From NCBI GenBank assembly GCA_900552315.1, contig URZM01000002.1:1-41715 (forward strand): a DNA stretch of 41,715 bases, given 5' to 3'. Position 1 is the first letter of the stretch, and every line of letters begins with the position of its first letter. Below the pieces are notes generated by a model, which was given only the letters and a program-made list of their open reading frames with translations, ran no database searches and was not told where the DNA came from. The DNA comes from an uncultured Bacteroidales bacterium (GTDB lineage: Bacteria; Bacteroidota; Bacteroidia; Bacteroidales; Muribaculaceae). The position numbers and the translations under genes are program-made. This document shows positions 8,342-15,521 of the stretch, one piece after another.

Positions 8342-8776
8342 ATGGAAGAGACCAAGAGATCCGGCAGCCCGCTCGAACGAGTGCGGCTGCTGGAGTTCCC
8401 CAAGATATGCGACCCTCGCGGCAACCTATCGTTCGCCGAGGGGGCGCGTCATGTGCCGTTCCCTATACGAAGGGTGTTCTACATCTATGACGTGCCCGGG
8501 GGCGAGACGCGCGGTGGCCACGCCCACAAGGAGTGCAGCATAGCGCTGATAGCGGTGGCCGGGTCGTTTGAGGTGCGCCTCACGGACGGGAAAGCGGAAC
8601 GCACCGTGCGGCTGGACCGCGCCAACAAAGGTGTGCTGATACCTCCCGGGGTATGGGACACGATGCACGATTTCACCACGGGCACGGTGGCGCTGGCGCT
8701 GGCCTCCCACCCTTACGAGGAGGAGGACTACATCCGGGACTATGACGAGTTCCTCAGCTACGCGGCAAGCCTATGA
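8342..8776 (+). CDS. fdtA: dTDP-4-oxo-6-deoxyhexose 3,4-ketoisomerase (FdtA/QdtA/WxcM-like)
   Basis: A cupin-fold isomerase that moves the keto group of dTDP-4-keto-6-deoxyglucose from C4 to C3, before amination. At 144 residues it is of normal length. The family signature is clear: PRGNLSF near the N-terminus and GGETRGGHAHK with the two catalytic histidines H60 and H62, then a typical end with HPYEEEDYIRDYDEF. The ATG at 8342 is preferred over 8267, which lies inside hpf. Its stop overlaps the start of the aminotransferase gene (ATGA), so the two are translationally coupled. Whether the product is the galacto or gluco epimer cannot be read from the sequence. Confidence 0.85.
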   Translation: MEETKRSGSPLERVRLLEFPKICDPRGNLSFAEGARHVPFPIRRVFYIYDVPGGETRGGHAHKECSIALIAVAGSFEVRLTDGKAERTVRLDRANKGVLIPPGVWDTMHDFTTGTVALALASHPYEEEDYIRDYDEFLSYAASL

Positions 8777-9876
8777 GGGAGTATCCATTCCTGGACATGA
8801 AGCGGCTCACAGCCCCCTACGCGGAAGAGCTGCGGGAGGCTTGCGGGCGCGTGATAGCGAGCGGCAGGTACCTGCACGGGCCTGAGACGGAGGCCCTGGA
8901 GGCGGAGCTGGCTGCAATGTGCGGCGCGCCTCACTGCGTGGCGGTGAGCAACGGGCTTGACGCGCTGCGCCTGACCCTTCGCGCATGGGTGGCCACGGGC
9001 CGTATGAGGGAAGGTGACGAGGTGATAGTGAGCGCCAACACGTACATAGCCTCGGTGCTGGCCATCACGGACGCGGGGCTGCGCCCCGTGCTCGCGGAGC
9101 CGGACGAGCTTACCATGAACCTGGACCCCGAGCGGGCAGAGGAGGCTGTGGGCACGCGTACACGCGCCATAATGGAGACGCACCTGTACGGGACCCCTGC
9201 ACGCCACGCGGAGATGCGCGAGGTGGCTGAGCGCCACGGGCTTCTCATAATCGAGGACAACGCGCAGGCGATAGGCGCAGCCGAGGGTGCCTTGGCCACC
9301 GGCGGCATGGGCGACGCGGCGGCTTTCAGCTTCTATCCCACCAAGAACATAGGGGCATTGGGCGACGCAGGCGCCGTGACCACCTCCGAGGCGGAGACAG
9401 CGCGGGCGGTACGGGCGCTGGCCAACTATGGGTCGGAGCGCCGATATCACAACATATACCGTGGCTTCAACTGCCGCATGGACGAGATGCAGGCGGCGAT
9501 GCTGCGCGTGAAGCTGCGCCATCTGGAGGAGGAGACGGCACGCCGTCAGGCCACGGCACGCGCCTACGGCGAGGCTATCAGAAACCCGCTGGTGCGCACG
9601 CCGGAAACCATAGCGGGGACCAAACAGGTGTGGCACCAGTATGTGACGCGCTGCCCCAGGCGCGACGAGCTGCGCGAGTGGCTTGGCAGACATGGCGTGC
9701 AGACAGACATACACTATGCCACCCCACCCCATCTCCAGCCATGCTACGCCGGCCTGGAGCATGGTCCCCTGCCTCTGACCGAGCGGCTGGCCCGGGAGGT
9801 GCTGAGCCTGCCTATAGCCACCACATCACCTGAGAAGGCCGAGGAGATAGCTGAAATCATAAACCAATTCTACTGA
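8773..9876 (+). CDS. fdtB: Sugar-nucleotide aminotransferase, DegT/DnrJ/EryC1 family (FdtB-like)
   Basis: A PLP enzyme expected to aminate the 3-keto sugar made by the preceding isomerase, giving a dTDP-3-amino-3,6-dideoxyhexose. At 367 residues it is full length. The PLP-binding lysine is K191 in FYPTKNIGALGDAG. Other family blocks are ASGRYLHGPETEALE, SANTYIAS, ETHLYGTPA, EDNAQAIGA, GFNCRMDEMQAAML and TDIHYATPPHLQPCY. Its ATG overlaps the fdtA stop by 4 nt. The acetyltransferase (FdtC) and the dTDP-glucose enzymes (RmlA, RmlB) are not in the window, so the pathway must be completed elsewhere. The glutamate amino donor is inferred from the family. Confidence 0.88.
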   Translation: MREYPFLDMKRLTAPYAEELREACGRVIASGRYLHGPETEALEAELAAMCGAPHCVAVSNGLDALRLTLRAWVATGRMREGDEVIVSANTYIASVLAITDAGLRPVLAEPDELTMNLDPERAEEAVGTRTRAIMETHLYGTPARHAEMREVAERHGLLIIEDNAQAIGAAEGALATGGMGDAAAFSFYPTKNIGALGDAGAVTTSEAETARAVRALANYGSERRYHNIYRGFNCRMDEMQAAMLRVKLRHLEEETARRQATARAYGEAIRNPLVRTPETIAGTKQVWHQYVTRCPRRDELREWLGRHGVQTDIHYATPPHLQPCYAGLEHGPLPLTERLAREVLSLPIATTSPEKAEEIAEIINQFY

Positions 9877-9882
9877 CACACA

Positions 9883-10230
9883 ATGGACTGGAAAGAGGCA
9901 TTGCTGGCCAAGAGCCGTGAGATGGGCATAGAGCCATCCGAGCCGGAGGCTGCCGAGGAGCGACAGGAGCCGAGGGCTGCCGCGTTCAGCACCCAGGGGC
10001 ACCCGGCGCTGCATGTAGTGACCGAGCGCAAGGGCCGCGCAGGGAAGACGGCCACCATAGTGGAGGGATTCACCTGCACCGAGAGGGAGCTGAAGGAGCT
10101 GGCCGCACGCCTGAAGAGCGCACTGGGCACCGGAGGGTCGGCCCGTGGCGGGGAAATACTTATACAGGGAGACTGCCGCGAGCGCGTGCGCGCCGAGCTG
10201 AAGCGCATGGGTTTCCGGCTCAAGGGTTGA
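9883..10230 (+). CDS. yciH: SUI1/YciH-family translation factor
   Basis: A 115-residue protein whose C-terminal two thirds form the eIF1/SUI1 fold, starting with VTERKGRAGKTATIVEGF and ending in CRERVRAELKRMGFRLKG. The family is thought to affect start-codon selection fidelity. The first 45 residues are a charged, Glu-rich leader typical of Bacteroidota versions. It begins 6 nt after the aminotransferase and ends 3 nt before the helicase gene, so it is probably co-transcribed with both. Confidence 0.9.
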   Translation: MDWKEALLAKSREMGIEPSEPEAAEERQEPRAAAFSTQGHPALHVVTERKGRAGKTATIVEGFTCTERELKELAARLKSALGTGGSARGGEILIQGDCRERVRAELKRMGFRLKG

Positions 10231-10233
10231 TAT

Positions 10234-13200
10234 ATGCTGCTGCAACGAGCTTCCGCAGGGTCGGGCAAGACATTCAAGCTGGCCAAGACCTACATACGAC
10301 TTTTCATATCCGCACGTGAGGAGGGAACGGAGTTCTACCGTCTGCTCACCCCAGTGGAGGTGAGGGAGCGCCACGGCCATATCCTGGGCGTGACATTCAC
10401 CAACAAGGCGACCAACGAGATGAAACAGCGCATAGTGGACAAGCTGGCGGCGCTGTCGCGGCCTGTGCCCGCCGAGGGCATGGAGCCGGAAGGATACAGG
10501 TTCCCGGACTATATGCTGGAGTTCACGGGCGAGAAGCCGGGGGCAGACCCGGTGGAAGACATATTGTATGTGAGCCGAGGGATACGCGCCACGCGCAGGG
10601 AGGTGACGGAGACGTGCCGGGCTGCCCTGCGAAGTCTGCTCAACGACTACGGCAATTTCAATATCTCCACCATCGACTCCTTCTTCCAGGGAGTGCTCCG
10701 CACGCTGGCCTACGAGCTTCACCTGAACGACGCCTACCATGTGGAGCTGAACGACGAGTATCTGGCACAGGTGGGCGTGGACGGCGCATTGGGCAGCGTG
10801 AAAGACAGCCACGAAGCAGACGGAGCCTCCCGCTACATGAGCGAGTGGCTGCGCGCGCTCATGGAGAGGCGGCTAAGGCATGGAGAGGCATGGGACGCCT
10901 TCTCCAAGCGCGGGGGGAGCGGCATATACGGGGAGCTGCTGGCTATGGCCGGGAAGATGAGCCGCGAGGATTTCAAGCGCAACATGGCGGGCATGGAGGA
11001 GTATTTCGACGAGCCGGACCGGTTCATGCGGTTCTGGCGAGGATGCCTGCGGGCCTCGGAGAAGGTGACGGAACTTCACCGCGAGGCCGTGGAGGCGGCG
11101 CGGCGTTTCAGGCAAGAGACATCCCCTGAGAGCTGGAACAGCGGCGTGGCCACGGGGCTGGAGTCCATACTCGGGAGCGGGCCATACGCCGTGCCAGCCA
11201 CGGGGGTGAAGTTCGAGCGGGGCGCGAGCGACTGGCCGCTGCCGCTGACCGGGCGCGACAAGCCCTTCAAGAAGGGGTCCTTCGAGGCTGAGGACGGATA
11301 TGCGCAGGACCTGTTCAGGAACGTGTGCGACACGCTGCATGAGTGGCAGAGGGAGCGGGCGTACCGCACCACGGTGCTCTCCCGGCTGCACTACATGGGG
11401 GCGCTTCATTTCATCAACGCCAACATAGACGCGTTCCGGGAGGAGAACAACGTCATCCCACTGAGCGCCACCAACGACATCCTGCACCGCATCATAGACG
11501 GGGACGAGGTGCCGTTCATATATGAGCGCACCGGGGTGCGCCTGCGCCATTTCCTACTTGACGAGTTCCAGGACACGTCGGCCATGCAGTGGAGCAATCT
11601 TCGTCCGCTGCTGGAGCAGAGCGAGGCATGCGGCCACGAGAACCTGATAATAGGTGACGCGAAACAGAGCATATACCGGTTCCGCAACGCTGACCCCGAG
11701 CTTATCACACGGCGCGTGGAGGAGGATTTCCCGCAGACACGCGTGGCGCCGGACCCGGCACTGGCCGGCACACCGGCATACGAGGCTGTGAACACCAACT
11801 GGCGCAGCTCGCGACATGTGGTGAGTTTCAACAACAGCCTGTTCAGCGAGCTGGCGCATGTGCTCGACAATGACAGGCCCGGGGTGTTCACAGGTCTGTA
11901 CGCCAACGTGGTGCAGCGCGTTAGCCACGGTGAACAGGGAGGGTACGTGCATGTGGACTTCGAGTCGAAAGAAGGATTCTCCGGCCTGGGCCCGTTGATA
12001 GACAGCCTGCGGGGACGCGGCTGGCGGCTGAGCGACATAGCAGTGCTGACAGACACGCGCGGCGACGGGCAGAAGGCAATAGGCCACATAATAAGCCATA
12101 ACCGGGAGACGAGCGCCTCGGATCCGTCATACACTCCGATAGAGTTCATAAGCGAGGAGTCGCTGCTGGTGGGCGAAAGCGCGGCGGTGAAGGTAATATT
12201 GGCGGTGATGGCGCTGATAGCCAGAGATTTCATAGTACCGAAAGAGGCAGACGAGACAGAAGAGGGTGAGCGCAAATCCGGACGGCTGCGTCGCAGGGAA
12301 TTAGAGCGGCTTGTGGCCAACTACAACATAGGCGTGTGGCGCGGCGACATAGGGTGCGTGGCCGATGTGGCAGAGGCGGAGGCCGTGGTGAGCCACGAGG
12401 AGATAGAGGCTCTGTACCGTCGGCTGGGGGCTGTGACGCTGCCGGCGCTTGTAGAGGGGATAGCCTCGGCGTTCCTTACCGAGGGGATGCAGCAGACGCA
12501 GGCGGCATATATCTGCGCGTTCCAGGACGCGGTGCTGCAGTATTGCGAGACGTATCCGGCAGACCCGGGGTCCTTCCTTGGATGGTGGGAGGAGAACGGA
12601 GGCAGGCTGTCCATAGCGGCCCCGGAAGGAACTGAGGCGGTGCAGGTGATGACAGTACACAAATCCAAGGGACTGGAGTTCGGTGTGGTGATAGTGCCCT
12701 GTGCCGACTGGCCGGTGGGACCGGCGAAGGAGGAACGCGAGGTGATGTGGGTGGAGCATGTGCCGGAGGGGCTTACGGCGGATGAGGAGGCGGACGCCCC
12801 GGCCAAGATTCCTGTGACACCTGACGGAAAGACGATGACTGACCCGGCATCCCCCTTCCATGAGGCATACATGAGGTTCAGGGAGGAGTGCCGCACAGAC
12901 CAGCTGAACAAGACCTACGTGGCGTTCACGCGTGCCGTGAGGGAGCTGTACGTGACGGCCCCGGTGAGCCAGGCTGAGCGCAAAGGAGGGGAACCGACCC
13001 GCATAGGGGGATGGATGCTTCGCGCCCTGGAGCGCGTAGTGGCCGGAGACCGGAGAGGAGCGTACCTTGTCGAGGCTGCGGAGTGCGAGATGGACGGGAA
13101 ATCATTCTCATACGGCGACCCTGCGGGGCCGGGACATGGAGCCAATAATCGCGGGCAGGCCGAGATTATGTACATAGAGCGCTACAGCCCTGTGCGTGGC

Positions 13201-13245
13201 CTGGGATGCGGACAGGCGGCGATCGCCCTCGGCACAGACGAATAA
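10234..13245 (+). CDS. UvrD/AddA-like superfamily 1 helicase lacking a visible nuclease domain
   Basis: An ATP-dependent DNA translocase related to the AddA/RecB repair helicases. The 1003 residues carry all helicase motifs: Walker A ASAGSGKT (6-13), motif Ia TFTNKATNEMKQRI, Walker B DEFQDTS (443-449), GDAKQSIYRFR, NWRSSRHVVSFNN, VHKSKGLEF (about 808-816) and YVAFTRAVREL (about 895-905). Bacteroidota AddA-type proteins usually go on with about 150-200 residues containing a PD-(D/E)XK nuclease. Here only about 100 residues follow motif VI, and no such motif is seen in any frame before the next gene. No addB partner is adjacent. It is either a truncated AddA or a helicase acting with a nuclease encoded elsewhere. 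Confidence 0.85.
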   Translation: MLLQRASAGSGKTFKLAKTYIRLFISAREEGTEFYRLLTPVEVRERHGHILGVTFTNKATNEMKQRIVDKLAALSRPVPAEGMEPEGYRFPDYMLEFTGEKPGADPVEDILYVSRGIRATRREVTETCRAALRSLLNDYGNFNISTIDSFFQGVLRTLAYELHLNDAYHVELNDEYLAQVGVDGALGSVKDSHEADGASRYMSEWLRALMERRLRHGEAWDAFSKRGGSGIYGELLAMAGKMSREDFKRNMAGMEEYFDEPDRFMRFWRGCLRASEKVTELHREAVEAARRFRQETSPESWNSGVATGLESILGSGPYAVPATGVKFERGASDWPLPLTGRDKPFKKGSFEAEDGYAQDLFRNVCDTLHEWQRERAYRTTVLSRLHYMGALHFINANIDAFREENNVIPLSATNDILHRIIDGDEVPFIYERTGVRLRHFLLDEFQDTSAMQWSNLRPLLEQSEACGHENLIIGDAKQSIYRFRNADPELITRRVEEDFPQTRVAPDPALAGTPAYEAVNTNWRSSRHVVSFNNSLFSELAHVLDNDRPGVFTGLYANVVQRVSHGEQGGYVHVDFESKEGFSGLGPLIDSLRGRGWRLSDIAVLTDTRGDGQKAIGHIISHNRETSASDPSYTPIEFISEESLLVGESAAVKVILAVMALIARDFIVPKEADETEEGERKSGRLRRRELERLVANYNIGVWRGDIGCVADVAEAEAVVSHEEIEALYRRLGAVTLPALVEGIASAFLTEGMQQTQAAYICAFQDAVLQYCETYPADPGSFLGWWEENGGRLSIAAPEGTEAVQVMTVHKSKGLEFGVVIVPCADWPVGPAKEEREVMWVEHVPEGLTADEEADAPAKIPVTPDGKTMTDPASPFHEAYMRFREECRTDQLNKTYVAFTRAVRELYVTAPVSQAERKGGEPTRIGGWMLRALERVVAGDRRGAYLVEAAECEMDGKSFSYGDPAGPGHGANNRGQAEIMYIERYSPVRGLGCGQAAIALGTDE

Positions 13246-13283
13246 TGGCAGCGGCAGGATTAGGAGTTTCAGCGAAAATTGAC

Positions 13284-13291
13284 TAACTTTG
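13284..13291 (+). promoter_or_regulatory. -7 element upstream of the AraC/efflux operon
   Basis: TAACTTTG, a perfect match to the Bacteroidota -7 box, about 107 nt before the regulator ATG. No clear TTTG lies 19-21 nt upstream. This would fit a promoter that needs an activator, but that is inference. Confidence 0.5.
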
Positions 13292-13397
13292 CGGGGCTTT
13301 CGGCCAGAGCCGGCGGGGACAAGTCGCTTTTGCCACCGGGTTGCAAAGAATATGGCGTAATTTCGCCGCCGGATATTTGCCGAAGCCATAAGAAGCC

Positions 13398-14330
13398 ATG
13401 ACGATACCCAACCCCAATGTCCGGGTCACGCTCCACGACCTGGCTGAATACACGAAATCTCCGCTGACGCACGACGTGTTGACGTTCGACACGTTCAATC
13501 CACTACTGCACGAAAAGATGCCGGTGATGTATCCGGTGCGCATAGACGCTCTGACAATCATCCTGTGCACGCATGGGGAGGCAAGCGTGGTCATAGACCT
13601 CACGGAGCATGAGCTGCGTGAAAACACGCTTATGGTGCTCCAGCCCGAGAATTTCGTGCAGGTGCGCTCGAGCAGCGACGATTTCAAGAGCCATGTGGTG
13701 TTCTGCGGCAAGAACGTGGTGGAACAGGTGCTTCCGAAAATGACCTCCATGCTGCCCATGATCATGCAGCACCGGATGATGCCCGTGCAGCACCTGACGG
13801 AGAAGGAGGCGGAAGGCATCAAGAGCTTCTACACGTTCCTGCGGCTGAAGCTGGAGGGGCCGGCTACCATGTTCCAGGCGCAGAAGGTGCTGTGCCTGCT
13901 GCAGGCGGCGCTGTTCGAGATCATGGACATACGCATAGCGCACGAGAACATGGAGCCGAGACACCAGACGCGCAAAGAGGAGATTGTCGCCAAGTTCATA
14001 TTCGAGGTGTGCCGTAATTTCCAGCGCGAGCGCCAGGTGAGTTTCTATGCAAAGAAGCTGTGCGTTACCCCCAAGCACCTCAGCTCGGTGGTCAAGAGCA
14101 TCAGCGGGCGCACCGCCGGGGAATGGATAGACCATTACGTGGTGATGGAGGCGAAGATGCTGCTGGGGTCCACAGACCTGACCGTGCAGGAGATAAGCAC
14201 GCAGCTCAATTTCGCCAACCAGAGTTTTTTCGGCAAATATTTCAAGCATCACACCGGGATTCCTCCCACGGAGTTCCGGCAGAAATACAACACGGCTCCC
14301 GCAGGGGAGGCCGAGCCTGAAATATCATGA
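13398..14330 (+). CDS. AraC-family transcriptional regulator of the adjacent efflux operon
   Basis: A 310-residue regulator. The N-terminal cupin-like sensor covers about 20-170. The C-terminal double helix-turn-helix (about 195-300) has the AraC signature: SFYAKKLCVTPKHLSSVVKS, then LTVQEISTQLNFANQSFFGK and HHTGIPPTEFRQKY. Its stop overlaps the start of the periplasmic adaptor gene (ATGA at 14327-14330), so regulator and pump are made from one message. This suggests it controls its own operon. The ligand is unknown; metal, bile salt or another toxic small molecule are possibilities. Efflux systems of this metal-type subfamily are more often paired with two-component or MerR regulators. Confidence 0.88.
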   Translation: MTIPNPNVRVTLHDLAEYTKSPLTHDVLTFDTFNPLLHEKMPVMYPVRIDALTIILCTHGEASVVIDLTEHELRENTLMVLQPENFVQVRSSSDDFKSHVVFCGKNVVEQVLPKMTSMLPMIMQHRMMPVQHLTEKEAEGIKSFYTFLRLKLEGPATMFQAQKVLCLLQAALFEIMDIRIAHENMEPRHQTRKEEIVAKFIFEVCRNFQRERQVSFYAKKLCVTPKHLSSVVKSISGRTAGEWIDHYVVMEAKMLLGSTDLTVQEISTQLNFANQSFFGKYFKHHTGIPPTEFRQKYNTAPAGEAEPEIS

Positions 14331-15508
14331 CCGCAAAAGACAGAAGGATTTTCAAGAGATTCACACAGAGACCGATTATCAAGAGCCTGGCCATGGCGCT
14401 GGCGCTGTGCGCAGCCGGATGCGGCACGCATGGAGAGGAGGATCATGCCCACGGCGCTGAAGAGCAGGAGGAACACGCCCACGAGGGCGTGACAGTGTTC
14501 ACGGCGCACCAAGCCGAGCTGGCCGGAGTAGAGACCGAGGTGGCCGAAGAGCGGCCCTTCGAGCAAGTGATACGCTGCTCGGGAGAAATACTGGCCGCGC
14601 AGGGGGAGGAGCGCACGGTGACCTCTCCGTTGGCAGGGACGGTCAGCTTCGTCGGCGCTCCTCCGGCCCCGGGTGTGCCCGTGGGCTCCGGACAGCGGCT
14701 GTTCGCCATCTCGGCGCGCCACATAGTGCAACCGGACGCGTCAGGGGAGCTGCGGGCGGCGCTGGCCAACGCGCAGGCCAACCTGCGGAGGGCCAAGGAG
14801 CAGTATGAGGAGCGACTCATCACCAAGGCGGAGTATGACCAGGCCGAGGCCGAGGTCAAGAGTGCCCGGGCGGCGTTGAGCAACCCCGGCGCCTCTCCGG
14901 TGAAGGAGGGGTCGGCCTCCTCGCCCATAAGCGGCTACGTGACAGAGTGTCTGGTACAGCCGGGGGACTATGTGGAGATCGGGGCACCGCTGGCCAAGGT
15001 AAGCGCTGACCGCCATCTGCAGCTCCGCGCACAGGTGCCACAACGATATGCCCCGCTGCTCCCCTACGTCACGGGAGCAAACGCCGTACTCCCCCAAGGC
15101 CCGCAGGCCCGGCTCTCGCTGGGCGAGATGAACGGCAGGGTGGTGAGCTACGGCAAAGGCTCCGCCGGTAGCCTGTACATACCTGTGGTGATGGAGTTCG
15201 ACAATCCTGGCGGCCTGGTGTCAGGCACGGTTGCGGAGGTGTATCTGCTCGCCGGGAAGGGTGCCTCCTCGGTGGTGCTTCCGCGCGAGGCCCTGACCGA
15301 AGAGGAGGGGCAGCACTACGTGTATGTGGAGCAAAGTCCGGAGCATTACGTGAAGCGCCGCGTGGAGGTGAGCGGAGACAACGGCAAGGAGGTTGCCGTA
15401 TCTTCCGGACTGAAGGCCGGGGAGAAGGTCGTGACCAAGGGAGCCGTGACTCTGAAGCTGGCGGCCAACTCAGGGAAGGCTCCGCAGGGACATTCGCATA
15501 ACCATTAA
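14327..15508 (+). CDS. RND efflux periplasmic adaptor, CusB/CzcB-like, with His-rich ends
   Basis: A 393-residue membrane-fusion protein that would link the inner-membrane pump to the outer-membrane channel. It has a signal with a probable lipobox (LCAAGC near residue 33). Then comes a His/Glu-rich stretch (HGEEDHAHGAEEQEEHAHEG), barrel-sandwich lipoyl half-motifs (VTSPLAGTVSFVG and SSPISGYVTECLVQPGDYV), an alpha-hairpin between them, and a beta-barrel and membrane-proximal domain. It ends GHSHNH. The histidine clusters suggest metal-ion binding, as in CzcB/CusB proteins. It is coupled to the AraC gene by ATGA and lies 13 nt before the pump gene. Confidence 0.9.
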   Translation: MTAKDRRIFKRFTQRPIIKSLAMALALCAAGCGTHGEEDHAHGAEEQEEHAHEGVTVFTAHQAELAGVETEVAEERPFEQVIRCSGEILAAQGEERTVTSPLAGTVSFVGAPPAPGVPVGSGQRLFAISARHIVQPDASGELRAALANAQANLRRAKEQYEERLITKAEYDQAEAEVKSARAALSNPGASPVKEGSASSPISGYVTECLVQPGDYVEIGAPLAKVSADRHLQLRAQVPQRYAPLLPYVTGANAVLPQGPQARLSLGEMNGRVVSYGKGSAGSLYIPVVMEFDNPGGLVSGTVAEVYLLAGKGASSVVLPREALTEEEGQHYVYVEQSPEHYVKRRVEVSGDNGKEVAVSSGLKAGEKVVTKGAVTLKLAANSGKAPQGHSHNH

Positions 15509-15521
15509 ACACACCGCAGAG

